A program made the translations under genes and the position numbers. From Ephydatia muelleri (Eukaryota; Porifera; Demospongiae; Spongillida; Spongillidae): a stretch of 64,000 nt of DNA. Where the stretch lies: assembly GCA_013339895.1 (NCBI GenBank), contig JABACO010000007.1, positions 10,959,956 through 11,023,955 on the forward strand, read 5' to 3'. Below, one piece after another: positions 11,361-23,352 of this stretch; position 1 is the first letter of the stretch, and each line of letters starts with the position of its first letter. The notes beneath the pieces were generated by a model. It was not told the DNA's origin. It ran no database searches and was given only the letters and a program-made list of their open reading frames with translations.

Positions 11361-13066
11361 TTGCTATGTAATAATTAGCAAGCATGATTTATTTTGAAGT
11401 ATAGAATGGGCATGCTTTTGAAGTACATATTTATTCATCAACCAAAGTTTGGATACTAGGTCAACATAATTGCTCTACAATTTATTTATTGTTATATTAA
11501 CTATCATTATGATCATTACTTTATACATAAGTGGCAATATTTAATATACTAAAAACAATGAAACAATGAAAAATGAAGTAATGAATAATGAAATAATGAA
11601 AAAAAGCATCAGTCAAATCATTTAATGTTTTCTTAAAGCATCAGAGGTTGTCTTGTGCATTAAATGTCGTTCATATACACTAGTATACAATTATAGTTCT
11701 GCAGAAAGTAAAAAATAAAGACATCAACCAAAAGGCTTCCATAGACTCTGCAACGTTTCTGGAGCTGGTCTCTGTGGTGTTACATCTAGGCTATGTGACC
11801 GAACAAAGCAACGGAAGCCGCAATATTCATAGCACGTTTATTGTGTGATGAAACAAATAGTATGACTGCATCTGAATGGTGTTTCTGTACACCTACTTGT
11901 GTGCAGTTTACGATGCGGCATACCAACCGTCTTGAGAATTTGTCTGTGCTTGGTACGATATCCATATACAAATTGGCTGCGCGTTATTAAAGATTGCGAT
12001 ATGAAGAGTGCGCATATGGTATAGTCTCTACTACGACAATACACCAGTTAAATGGGAGGGATCAACAGGTATTTGATGGTAAAATGAACAAGATACAGCT
12101 CTCTCAAAAAACGCCATTTTAATGAGGCATGCATGGCGCATCTAATAGCTGCAATGGGGGTTTACGGTATTGTCTAATTATGGACCCTTTTGTCCAGCCG
12201 CACAGGGCTGTGCGTAGTCTCTGTTTTTTATAACTATAACTACAAGTTATTAATTGTATTACATGTTGGACGACGCCCAGCGCGGATTACATCAGCTGTA
12301 AGCGCCATTTTTTTCATCGTGACAATTATGGGCGACAGAGACCTTGTTCACTTTTAAATTGTTAGGAAGGGACATATTAAGAGAAATAAATTATAATCAG
12401 CTGTCATAAAATACTAGAATGTATGAAGAGTAGTAATCCAATGGCGCAACTAGAAATATCTTTATGTGTAAATAATTATTCTTTATATGGACATTGTAAT
12501 GAGGTCAAAAAAATAACACATACTATACTTGTCTATGGATAGCACTATTTTGCTTTTTGGAAGCGAAAAGTTCATTATAAAGGGATAATTTTTTTTACTG
12601 ATTTGATGAAATGTGATGCTGATTGAGATAGATCCGTTGGCGCAAGTGTTGTATCATCTTGGGCTGGTTAGTTATTATCAAGTATAACAAAATTCCGTAC
12701 AAATGTATAGAACAATTCTTGAATATTACACAAAAGTAAAAGACGGAACAAAGTAACAAAAATCATATTTAAGCTTCGGTAAACATTAGCGACAGCATAC
12801 CAAAATTCAAACTTTCAAAGTTTCAATTGACCGCTCATTTCTGGATATGAGGGTCGAAAATGGAAGCTTGTTCTAGTCACGGCGATAGAGCTGGCGGTGT
12901 AAAGCGCAACCGTACAGCAATATCAGTGGAGCTCAGCAAGCAGTCTGTGAATATGCTCAAAAGCATTCTGAAGGCAGGCACATGAAATGCTGTCCACCTT
13001 AAAAGAACATCGTGCCGAAAGTAATGTATATATTCATTGCACTTCGATTTAAATTAACTCTTTCAG
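11361..13066. other. Non-coding gap
   Basis: AT-rich sequence without a supported gene. A run of AATGAAATAATGAA-type imperfect repeats lies at about 11555-11600. The minus-strand open frames at 11786-12044 overlap one another in different frames and have no recognisable motif. Confidence 0.4.
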
Positions 13067-13191
13067 TATCAAATTGTACTGGTGAGCGATCATTCAGCCA
13101 CCTTAAGAGAATAAAAAATGCTCTCCGCTCAACAATGGTTCAAGTACGTCTGTCAAGCTTTACGATTCTAAGCACTTGTTCGACAAATTGA
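13067..13191 (+). pseudogene. hAT-family transposase C-terminal relic
   Basis: The short frame encodes TGERSFSHLKRIKNALRSTM and continues a few residues to a stop at 13189-13191. This matches the C-terminal dimerisation region of hAT transposases and ZMYM/DUF4371-type hAT derivatives. There a (T/C)ERSFS.L..IK..LRSTM block is diagnostic. It is preceded by an acceptor-like TTTCAG. No upstream catalytic domain is recognisable in the window, so this is a fragment. Confidence 0.75.
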
Positions 13192-13554
13192 CTTTTCTAA
13201 GCTAATTGCCAACTTTTCCGAAGTCAAATCACGTCATAAAGTTGCTTAAAAGTACACAGCTGCATACATGTAAGTTGATCTTATCAATTGGTGATTGTAG
13301 TCTGTTATTTGTGCATGTGTAAGCCAGTTCAAATACCAATGTATGGCGAGGAAAAATTGCGGGATGATTGTGAAAAAGGATTAATGTTTTATTTTTGAAA
13401 GCCGCATTAATTAAGGTACGAAAAATTCAAATGCGCATAGCGTTCCACAATACGACGCTGTGCGCGGGAAGCAGGATCGCCCCACTTTTGTTAACTCCAG
13501 GGGCCCATTAAATTTACCCTGCGCCAGGCCCATTAAATGATTAATCCGGCACAC

Positions 13555-14700
13555 TGTACACACACACACAAACAAAACACAAACACACACACAAAAGCAC
13601 ACACACAAACACACATGCACCCACACATCACACACAACACACAAACGCACACACAAACACATATACATGTACACACAAACACATACACATACAAACACAC
13701 ACGCAAACAAAAACACACACATGCACCCACACATCACACACAACACACATAAATGCACACACATACACATACACACAGACACACACACACAAACAAAATC
13801 ACACACAAACACACATATACAACACACAAACAATGAATACTCCAAAAACTCAAGGCTTTTGAACCAACACACACATCACATACCAACCTAAATGTAATAC
13901 TTTGCAATAGTTTGTTATAATCACATTACTGACTTAAACGTACACTGTCTGATGCAGTGCCTTAAGAACGAACCCACTTGATACATGCATGCATGCATGC
14001 AGCTACGCAAATTTACATGCCATATTAATCATCTCAAAACACCTACCATATTGTCACACTCCACCAGGTTATTACAAATAATTTCTGAATATTACTGTAC
14101 ATCCTTACACACACAAACACAAAACACACACACACACAAACAAACAACACAAAAAAACACAAAACAACACACACACAAACACATAAACACCAAAAACGCA
14201 CACGCAAAAAAAAAAACACAACACACACAAAACACACACAACACACACACAACACACACAACACACACACAAACACATACACAAACAAACACACAAACAC
14301 ACACACAAACAAACACACAAACACACACACAAACAATTGATACTCCAAAAACTCAAGGCTCTTGAATCAACACACATATCACATACTAACAACCTAAATG
14401 TAATACTTTGCCGTAGTTTGAATGTAATTGATTATAATCCCATTTCTGACTAAACTTACACTTTTACTTGTCTGCATGATGCAGTGCCTTAAAAGAACTA
14501 ATCCACTTCATACAATGCAATAGCTAATCATCTCTACCACATTGTCAGAAATATTCTGAATAACCTTATAACATTACATCCTTACACACACGTACACACA
14601 CAAACACACACTCACAAACACACACACACAACACACACACACAAACACACACAAACACGCATACAAACTCACACACACACAAACACACACAAATTCAAAT
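13555..14700. repeat. CA-rich arrays in repeat units (minus-type orientation)
   Basis: Three CA-rich blocks (about 13556-13835, 14105-14335 and 14583-14695) are separated by a shared unique segment. That segment includes CTCCAAAAACTCAAGGCT and CCTAAATGTAATACTTTG, and in the first copy a GCATGCATGCAGCT stretch. The same segment occurs in reverse complement at 17700-18410. These are therefore copies of one larger repeat module, beyond simple microsatellite slippage. Confidence 0.8.
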
Positions 14701-15004
14701 CGTTGTATTTCCTAGCCATCCACTGTATTTCAATTTCACTTAACATAACAATCAAGCTGTTAATCAGAATTTTTCTAGCAGTAGTAAGTTGTCTTCTCAC
14801 CAAATATTATGGATGAGTCTGCCCATGTACAATGCAGCATACTATATGCTTAGTGTGTGCATTCAACCACATTGAAAAGTAATAACATTATGAGACTAAA
14901 CAGGTACATGTACAATGTTATCAAGGTTAGCAATGTCAGTTATGTCGTGATCCTAACCGCAGCCTATCAATTGAGAGCAGTAATCCTGCCTTTCGCACTA
15001 CCCC

Positions 15005-15612
15005 CTGTGTCGCACTGTGGACCTAGTGGCCGGAATGGCCTGCATCTCATCAGTGATTGCCTGTCTTAGTTTGTCCAATGTTGTCACCGCATTTGCATAC
15101 ACTTTGTTTTTCAGGTAACCCCAAAGCCAGAAGTCCAATGGAGATTGATCAGGACTTTGTGCTGGCCATGGTATGGGTCCCCCTCTGCCCACTTGACTCT
15201 CTTGTCAATGTCACCTGGCAATAGAGCCTGTACTAGAGGCCGCCTATAGGCCTTCATCTTCAAAGTCTTCCTGAGCATCTTCTGTACACTTGATCATCTC
15301 AATCCTGTCCCTAGATTGAGTCTTCTTATGCTCAGAGTTGGGGTCTGCCGCATTTTCTGAGCAATGATGCCAACGTTCCTTGGCACCTGAACAGTTTTCT
15401 TTCTTCCAAAGTTCGTTTTCAGCCTATCCTGCACTGTGCCATGCTCCACAATTTTGGACACCACCCTCAGAACTGTGCTACTGCATAGTGTCCTGTAATT
15501 AGGGTACTCCGAAACAAGCTTACAGTAAGATAGGCATTCTTTCCATTAGAAAAGTACAGCCTCACAATGGCAACTCTTTGTTCAATTGACAGTCTTGGTA
15601 CTCGTGGCATTT
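15005..15612 (-). pseudogene. Tc1/mariner-type transposase relic with catalytic core deleted
   Basis: The minus strand reads, from 15612 down, an N-terminal helix-turn-helix-like region (MPRVPRLSIEQRVAIVRLYF), then a second DNA-binding-like region (VEHGTVQDRLKTNFGRKKTV) up to a segment near RVKWAEG. It then jumps directly to the characteristic C-terminal block WPAQSPDQSPLDFWLWGYLK. In Tc1/mariner and IS630-type transposases the first two catalytic aspartates lie between these parts, so the core has been deleted. The pieces lie in more than one frame with at least one stop. No terminal repeats were identified. Confidence 0.8.
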
Positions 15613-17454
15613 TCAAGCATAGTGGAAATGTATACCCCTTAATCTTTTTTTGATTGGATAACGATCCCTGCATTTCAACTATCCCTGCTTTCCTATTGGT
15701 TAACTACTTCTATCCGTGCATTTTCATAGTTGGGAGACAAAATCCATTCTAAAAGTGATCCTTAATCACAGTCAACATACCAACCCTTCCTTCTACAAGT
15801 ACTCTTCTCCAAGGACAAATATGCTCATCGATTATTTGACTCAATACATACTCACAAACAGTACAACAATGCCTTAATTATGGTTCAGACAGTCTACTGA
15901 GAATGTCTAGTCACCCTTGGTGAATGCTAACAATCCAGTCTCAAACAACCCATACAAATCCATCTTACACAGCAGTAAGGCAATACATTATTTGACTAAA
16001 ATGGCATTCTGAACAACTCACATATAGGGTTAGGCAATCCAGTCTATACACCGGCCATGTTAAATTCCATTTCACACCTTCAACTCTTGACTCACATACA
16101 TACTCTTAAAGGTGTCAGATGAAATGCCTTCTAAAAACCTACCTGAGGCTTTTCAAAAGAACTAACATACTTTTCAAAACCCAACAAATGAAACCCCCAC
16201 CACATTCTCAAGTCAAATAAAGGCAGTCCGGAAAATTTATATTCCAATTTGGACTCACATGCTTACTCTTGCAGGTGTCTGATGTGGTGGGGTTTGTAAC
16301 CCACAAGCATGACAATTTTGGTTTTCCATAACAGCTAGTGTAAAGTAAAGTTTCCATCATGTGCAAGTATTAAAATGGCATACAATTTGCTCAGAATCGT
16401 GTACAAAAGTTTATGTGCCATGCTGCATAAAGTGTGCTATAACCACGCCATGCAAACCTCCATACTTTCCCCAAGAATTAGCATGCACGATACCATTACA
16501 CCAATAGACTCCCAAAAAAACTATTGCCCTCACAAACCACAAGGCTACACTAAAGTTCATCTAAACAAAAACTTTCCATAGTAATCCATTTGCAATCACC
16601 CATGGCACTGACATACAACAGGACAATAATATCCTATCTTTGTATGCAAATGTTACATGCATTTAAAAAAATCAGGGTCCTTCAAGTTCATCAAAAATGT
16701 GCAGATGTTTGGTGCAATGCCATTAAGTTTTTATCCCTCAACAGTCATTGAAAAATCACAACAAATGCTTATCAGTCAGAGTCTTAAGTAGGAATATCAT
16801 ATCTGGCAATCCACTCGTCTGAACACATGCTCCAGCTAGGCTTTAACAAATACCACAAACACCATTTTGCATCCCCACAGCGGAAAATGATACACAGCCC
16901 CAATCTTATCATTTAGTCAAAATAAAACAGCCAAATCATGAAGACTGATTGTGGTCGTACAAAACTTTTGTAATAATCACACTTTACACTTTAAACAACA
17001 TCTCTCACAAGGAAGCATGCATAATAAAGTGGAGGACAGGATGCTATAGACATTGTACGTTGTTTATAATATGCAGTACTGTCATGTAGTGCATTCTCAT
17101 CTCATACTTGCATGTAATAAAGAAATATAAATTAATCCCATTGTTATGCAAGGTCACACCACTGATGGTTTCGTATAAGCAGAAACAGCTAATGCAAATA
17201 TTTTCCTTGGCAGAACATTTTGCTGAGTGGTTAGTGATAAGGAAGTCAGTTTCCTAACACGATAACATAGAAGAAATGCATTGCAAGGGCTAGCTCTTCA
17301 TTGGGTTAGAAAGTATGCCATAGACTATTTATTAGCAATGAAGCCCTTGTACTAAATCCACTATACATATACGAATGTAGAGTTTTTAACCTTCTGGCAA
17401 GCACCGTCTGTAACATGATGGCTACTTCGCAGCGTAGTAACTGGACTCACAGCG
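15613..17454. other. Non-coding gap
   Basis: No supported gene. Some loosely repeated phrases occur (for example CTCACATACATACTCTTAAAGGTGTC at about 16090 and CTCACATGCTTACTCTTGCAGGTGTC at 16253), which suggests a diverged duplicated segment. Confidence 0.35.
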
Positions 17455-17492
<38 letters not shown>

Positions 17493-17548
17493 TGTGTGTG
17501 TTTGTGTGTGTTTGTGTGTGTGTTTGTGTGCGTGTTTGTGTGTATGTT

Positions 17549-17579
<31 letters not shown>

Positions 17580-18410
17580 GTGTTTGTGTGTGTTTGTGTG
17601 TGTGTATGTGTGTGCAAAGATGTAACGTTTCAAGGTTATTCAGAATATTTTATGTATTAATTTCTGCATGGGGTGTGACAATGTCGTAGGTGTTTTGAGA
17701 TTATTAATATGGCATGTGAATTTGCATAGCTGCATGCATGTATCAAGTGGGTTCGTTCTTAATGGACTGCATCAGACACTAATAAGAGTGTATGTTTAAG
17801 TCAGAAATGGGATTATGATCAATTACTATGGCAAAGCAATTACATTTAGGTTTTTGATATGTGATGTGTGTTGGTTCGAAAGCTTGAGTTTTTGGAGTAT
17901 CCATTGTTTGTACATGTGTGTGTGTGTTTGCGTGTGTGTGTTTGTGTTTGTGTGTGTGATTGCGAGTTTGAGTATTTGTGTGTGTTTGGTTGTGTTTGTA
18001 TGTGTGTTTTTGTGTGTGTTTTTGTATGTGTATGTGTTTGTGTTGTATTTGTGTGTGTTGTGTGTGATGTGTGTGTGCATGTGTGTTTATGTGTGTGTGT
18101 TTTGTGTGTTTGTTTGTGTGTGTGTGTGTGTATGTGTGTGTATGTGTGTGTATGTGTGTGTAAGGATGTGATTTTATGGTTTTTCAGAAATTATTTAGAT
18201 ATCCGAGTGGGGTGTGACAATATGGTAGGTGTTTTGAGATGATTAATATGGCATGTGAATTTGTGTAGCTGCATGCATGCATGTAGCAAGTGGGTTTATT
18301 CTTATAAGGCACTACATCAGTCTGTACTAGATTTAAGTCAGAAATGGGATTACGAACAATTACATTCAAACCATGGCAAAGTATTACGTATGTGTTGGTT
18401 CAAAAGCCTT
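17455..18410. repeat. GT-rich arrays with flanking module (inverted relative to 13400-14700)
   Basis: GT-rich blocks at about 17458-17615 and 17910-18165 alternate with the module seen in reverse complement upstream. The shared pieces include GTGGGTTCGTTCTTA, AAGTCAGAAATGGGATTA and GAGTTTTTGGAGTAT. The two arrays form a large inverted repeat with a spacer of about 2.8 kb. Confidence 0.8.
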
Positions 18411-20207
18411 GAGCATCCCTGGAGGATTAATATTGTATTTGTTCAAACAAGTGCTGGACGAGAGGTAGCTAGCTACGTGTAATGTGTGTGTTGTAATCGC
18501 TCTTGGTGTGAATTTAAAATGCATTGCCCTGTTGATGCAAGAATGTGATGGGTGAAACATATTTGGTAGCCTGAAGGTTTAATCAGGTTGCATTGGTATT
18601 TTCCAGTGTTGCATCAGTATTTAGGTGATGGGTAGGGTAACCTCACTGGGTGAGTATTTTGGATTGGACAACCACACAGTAGAAAGCAACAAAAGTACCA
18701 AACATGGGTATATTTTGTGAGTGAAGTTGTTGGCTCATCTTTCTATGACAAAGTGACATACTCTTTAGGGACAAACAGGCATATAAGCAGATTGCTTCCA
18801 TTGCATGAGAATAATACTTTTGAAACACGCAAATGACTAGTATTAAATTACTAACCTCTAACAGGAAGCATGTGAATGTTTTTCAAAGCTACTCAACAGT
18901 ACACCCACCTACAACACCAAATATTTTTTCAAACTGTATAAATTTGCATGAAACAACCAAATAAGAATTCACTGACACTTGAAGATCATCTCAACATTAC
19001 ATTTCGATCTGAGAATTAGGTGGTATCAAGTCATGCCCAGTTGCAAGCGCTAAAGAGGCATCCTGATGTTGGTGAAACTGCTCACTCTCTTACGTAATGA
19101 ACAACGTTGGTTTTAAAACTGATTAGACTTAGCACACACCACAGATTTGAACACAAGTCACCATGACACACAAATACACATACATACCAGTTGAGAGCCA
19201 TATCGACAGTTCCTATGACATTGAATACTGCTGAAAATAATGCTCGAATAGTTCGTCACTTTTTTCACACATACATTGGTAACTAAACAGCACACTAAGA
19301 GCCTTAGGCTTCAATATTAGTAGGAGCTATAGGCAGTATACACGCGTATTACGGGCATATACCAGTTAGCTATTAATGTAGAGCTAGCTGGAAGGATCTA
19401 TAGTTTGCTTGATGCATGGACTGCACCATGTGTGCGTGTACCCGTACGTACACACCCAGTCGTTCGTGCCTTTAACTCACCAACCATTAGCATCGAAGAC
19501 ATCCTCCAGTGTGATTTTGTACTACGTAAGGCGAATCTCGATCTCATCCACAACACGTAGCAAGAACGCTAATTGGTGTGCACCGCCCGTATGAATGACC
19601 TACGGTCGGGTGTATGTTTTCTTTTACGAAGAGGTAGTAATACGGCTAGTTCATTTCTAAAAGCGAGACGGCTATTTACTAGTAAATATGAGATCATTAT
19701 AAGGCTATTCGCTAAAAAAAACTATTAAGAATTAAGCAAATCGAGGGACGAATGTGGGGTGGGGCTAAGTGGCACGTGATAACGTGCAAGTTGATGGGGG
19801 TGGAGCTAATACGGTACGTCAATACCTTGCGTCACTTGGAACTGGACCTGCGTATGCAATGAAGTGTAACTATGCGCATGCGTAAGCGAGGTGAAATAGG
19901 CACTTTCAATTGAAAGAAATATGATCATTTTGTTTTTGGCTTTGAAACGGGTGTCTAAACATGGTTTCACTTTTAAAGTGTTAATTTGTTGTGTTTATTA
20001 AAGTTAATTACGCAATCCTTAATAACATCATTTAAACACATTTGCCAAGTTGTTAGTTATTCATACTACTATCGAAAGTTATTCCCGATTGCGTACTTTC
20101 GTGGACACCCGTACATTACACATTTATGTACCTTTGCGATAATAGTTTCTAACTTATAAAGAAAGTTTCTCCTAGGGTAGGATACAATACTTAAACGCAC
20201 GTACGTA
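18411..20207. other. Non-coding gap
   Basis: Nothing convincing was seen on either strand. Confidence 0.35.
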
Positions 20208-20309
20208 TAGTCTCGTACCCAGACCCACCATGACGTAAACGTTTATCGCTACACTATACGACTGTAAGCGATAAACGCTTACGTCATGGTGGGTCTGGGT
20301 ACGAGACTA
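20208..20309. mobile_element. Short TA-flanked foldback element
   Basis: TA, then GTCTCGTACCCAGACCCACC and ATGACGTAA plus AGCGTTTATCGCT-like sequence, folds back on itself to GGTGGGTCTGGGTACGAGAC and TA. The arms are ~45 bp with a small loop. The outer 17 bp equal the ends of the 1293-2361 element, so this is probably a minimal derivative mobilised by the same transposase. Confidence 0.85.
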
Positions 20310-20409
20310 ATGTACGTTTAGTTTATACCAGGGTAGGATAAATTGTACTAGGATATAATATCCGGCCGGATATTAAATCCTTGCGCTAATTATCCGGGCA
20401 GATAAAATA

Positions 20410-20700
20410 GTGTACCGTGACACCGGTATGTATAAAAACCCTGTTCAATCCATGTTCGGTGTGTCCTTTGGTGTATACTGCTGTAGTGTGGTATATTCAA
20501 GGGGTGTTATACAGTCCTGTGGTGGTTCAGTGCGTCGGTATTATACGCTAGCAACTAGCGGTAAACGGTCTTCTACACCGTATATAGTCCCAAACAGCCA
20601 CAGTTCCTCGGCACCAAGTGGAAGGTACTATAAAAGTCGCGAGTGTAGGCGTAAAGAAAATTCAAAGCGGGCTAGAGCGAAGCACGTCTGCAATTAACAG
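20410..20700 (+). other. 5' exon of the intact membrane-protein gene
   Basis: Ends at CAATTAACAG|GTACGTGAG, matching copy one. A separate open frame of 95 codons fills it (20410-20697) and stops three bases before the donor. This is either an upstream open reading frame or untranslated leader. In copy one only the last few codons of this frame look shared (KEN..., then N and stop), so a coding role is weakly supported. Confidence 0.5.
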
Positions 20701-21045
20701 GTACGTGAGAAACGGAGTCTTTTGTAAGAACTTTCGCGCACGAAGAAGCCTTGAGTTACTGCACTTGAAAACATGTCACGACGCATAAAATGGCATATAC
20801 TATAACCATTACGTTACGAGCACGTGAGTGGGGATATGTTCCGAGGCGTCCAATTCACTGCATGAGCTCCTGAGAGTGCACAACCACGCGCGTATCGTGC
20901 CGACGAATCGTCTATTAGCAACATGTAATCACATTCATACAGTGTAGAGGGCATGGGAAAAGTAGACATTAGTAAACGCTAATGTTTAGTGTGGTTTTAA
21001 TTGAATATATAGCATTGTTATCCGTTCCATTGATATATTGTTTAG

Positions 21046-22113
21046 ATGTCGTCGAAAGAACCTTACCTTCAATGGCAGAAGAGCAGTTATGAAGCTCTCT
21101 TCCTCGTGCCCATCTGCATCATCGTCGGGAGCACCTACTTCGTGACCATACTTTTGACGATAATACGGCTAGTCTCGTGGAAAAAGGAATGGAAGGCCAT
21201 CGCGAAACTGAAAGAGGCTGATCGAAAGGTTATCGCCTACATGCTCGAAACGTTCTTCAACATGCTGCACCACAGAGAAGCGATTCAAAGCCTAAACCCG
21301 CCAACGGTATCCAAAAAAACCGGAGAAGAGTTAAAAGATAAGAGCCTGAGTACGGATCAATCCTCCTCTACAAGCACGGAGAAGACCAGAAGCACAGAGC
21401 TGTCTACTCCCTATGTAGAATATGAAATCGTGCACAGCACCAGTCCTGGTCACGTGATCACCACGGAGCACATCCTGAGCAGCAAATGGGCCATGACACT
21501 GCTCAGCTGGTACGTGGCCAGTGTGGCGTCGCTGGCTTTGGTAGTTTTCTGGGACCAGTTTATCGTGGAACAGATCACCGCGTCCATTTATGAAAGCAAA
21601 AATTCGGACTGCTACATACTCGATACGGACGGCAGATATACTCTCGTTAATATCAGCGACGATGAGCCAATAGCAGTCGATATATGTTACTCCCTGAGTT
21701 TGGATTTCCCAAAGGCTATTGCAGAGGTAGCAGGAATTCTGTTCCTTTCTTCGAATGGATTTGCCTTTTTGACATTCCTCATGTTGTTAGTGGTGGACGG
21801 CATCGAGACCCCCCTCCACCGCCTCGTGTCCTGCGCCGCATTGGCAGCGATGGAGTACGGCGCTATTGGCTTTCTCCTGTATTCATTCGGTGTACATTAC
21901 CTGTTGCGGGGTGAAGAAGATAGCATCAACCTGTTCATAGAGGAATTTCTGATGGGCTTTACACTTGTCATGGGAGCAACCACCCCTTGGCTACTGTTGC
22001 GATGGGCGTCGAAGCGCTGGGTTAGAAAACGAGATAGGGCCATCAACAGCTACGTGCAACTGAAGGCGTCGAACAGGATCGGTTCGGATTCTCACGAATC
22101 GACAGCGTTGTGA
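21046..22113 (+). CDS. Multi-pass membrane protein, unrecognised family
   Basis: An intact single-exon frame of 355 residues. The ATG follows directly on an intron acceptor (TTGTTTAG|ATG), which fixes the start. Five hydrophobic stretches are visible: about residues 17-43, 148-169, 224-252, 261-287 and 297-319. The first is followed by a basic stretch (SWKKEWK) and a hydrophilic linker rich in Ser/Thr/Lys (about 85-120). The stretch from 170 to 220, with acidic residues, two cysteines (C189, C214) and an NIS sequon at 202-204, lies between membrane segments two and three and may be extracellular. The tail is basic (RWVRKRDR) and then polar. A broken paralogue lies 12 kb upstream. I do not recognise a named family, and no enzymatic motif is visible. 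A candidate AATAAA signal is at 22357-22362. Confidence 0.8.
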   Translation: MSSKEPYLQWQKSSYEALFLVPICIIVGSTYFVTILLTIIRLVSWKKEWKAIAKLKEADRKVIAYMLETFFNMLHHREAIQSLNPPTVSKKTGEELKDKSLSTDQSSSTSTEKTRSTELSTPYVEYEIVHSTSPGHVITTEHILSSKWAMTLLSWYVASVASLALVVFWDQFIVEQITASIYESKNSDCYILDTDGRYTLVNISDDEPIAVDICYSLSLDFPKAIAEVAGILFLSSNGFAFLTFLMLLVVDGIETPLHRLVSCAALAAMEYGAIGFLLYSFGVHYLLRGEEDSINLFIEEFLMGFTLVMGATTPWLLLRWASKRWVRKRDRAINSYVQLKASNRIGSDSHESTAL

Positions 22114-22157
22114 TTCGATAGATTTTTTGGAATCTCATGCCTACTTAATTTACCACG

Positions 22158-22294
22158 TATAGGCCCTTTTCATGTGTCATGTGACCGCTCCGTAATCTAA
22201 CATACGTCAGTGTCACACAATATAAATTAATACACGTCCGCCATGTTGATTCACAGCTTTTACGGATATATCCGAGTGACGAAAAGGGCCTATA
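22158..22294. mobile_element. 137-bp MITE with TATAGGCCCTTTTC ends
   Basis: The left end TATAGGCCCTTTTCATGTGT and the right end GACGAAAAGGGCCTATA form imperfect terminal inverted repeats of about 16-20 bp around an AT-rich centre. It lies 45 bp after the membrane-protein stop codon, so it would sit in the 3' untranslated region. A TA duplication is possible but cannot be separated from the palindromic end. Confidence 0.7.
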
Positions 22295-22362
22295 GAAGCT
22301 AGCATGCCATTGTATAGCGTTTGTACATGTAAGTTTAAGTTTTGTCTTACATCATCAATAAA

Positions 22363-23140
22363 TTGATGAAGGGATATCATCGAGTGGCGTTCGTGGAGGA
22401 GTTTTGGGACATCTTAAAGCAAATCCACAATATAACGACGTTTTGCATGCTGGTGATAAGAAGACGTATGCACGGGTACGTAACGCATGCCTACTGCATG
22501 TCGGTAGCACATAGTATACATACTCCTTCCTTCCAAAGAGTGTTGTTGAGCAGTGTGCTCAGCTTGTCGTCTGCGCAAGCCACAAGCTACGAAGCCTCCT
22601 CTCAGACCATTTGTTGCCTCATGTCCAGCAATTTCGGACATCCATACACGTCTGTACATTGAAAACGCATGTAAAGTATTTGATTGTTTTTAAACATTAA
22701 CGCAGTTGGATTAATTTTAAAAATATAAATAATGCATTCTTTTATTTTTCGCTTTCATTTTGCGAGCAGGAGAATCAACAACAAAATTAGTTACTTTTGC
22801 TATTACGTAATAATATTATTTAGAAGTCAATAGATGTTTAATAACATTAAATGGTGGGCGCGCCCTTATGTGCCGTGTGAGTGGGAGGAGCGTGTCGTTG
22901 CTGGTAATGTGCCCTTGGTTCAATACATTTGAATTTTCTTTCATCGGCGTGAACGTGCGCTCGGCGTGTATCTACCTATTTTCTACGACTGCGTACGTTA
23001 ACGGTCCGTTCCTACATCTGGATACCTCATCCCGATATGCGCAATGACACACACCACGCGCGCGCGCCACCTACTCCCAGCTCTTTTTGCTGGGGTGCAC
23101 ATTAGGAAGAATCACTTTAGCTGATGCTGATTAACAGGGT
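22363..23140. other. Non-coding gap
   Basis: No supported gene. The opposing ~80-106-codon open frames at 22342-22662 shadow each other and carry no motif. A CGCGCGCGCC run lies at about 23055. Confidence 0.35.
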
Positions 23141-23352
23141 TGGTCTGTACCCAGGGCAAGAATGGGTTAAATATCTCTAGCTGCTGGTTAGTTGTGTTGT
23201 CTGGATGTGGTCTGTACCCTGGGCAAGATTGGGTTAAATCTATCTACTTGTGTTGCCTGGGTGTGGCCAGTACCCTGGGCAGGAATGGGTTAAACATCTC
23301 TAGCTGCTAGTTAGTTGTGTTGTCTGGGTGTGATCTGTACCCTGGGCAAGAC
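23141..23352. repeat. Tandem repeat, ~55-67-bp units
   Basis: Four units share CTGTACCCTGGGCAAGA, ATGGGTTAAA and TGTGTTGTCTGGGTGTG blocks, at about 23142, 23209, 23264 and 23329. The ATCTCTAGCTGCTGGTTAG segment is missing in one unit. Confidence 0.85.

Noticed and set aside
13411-18171. Cysteine/valine-rich and histidine/threonine-rich open frames
   Set aside because: They come from GT and CA dinucleotide arrays.
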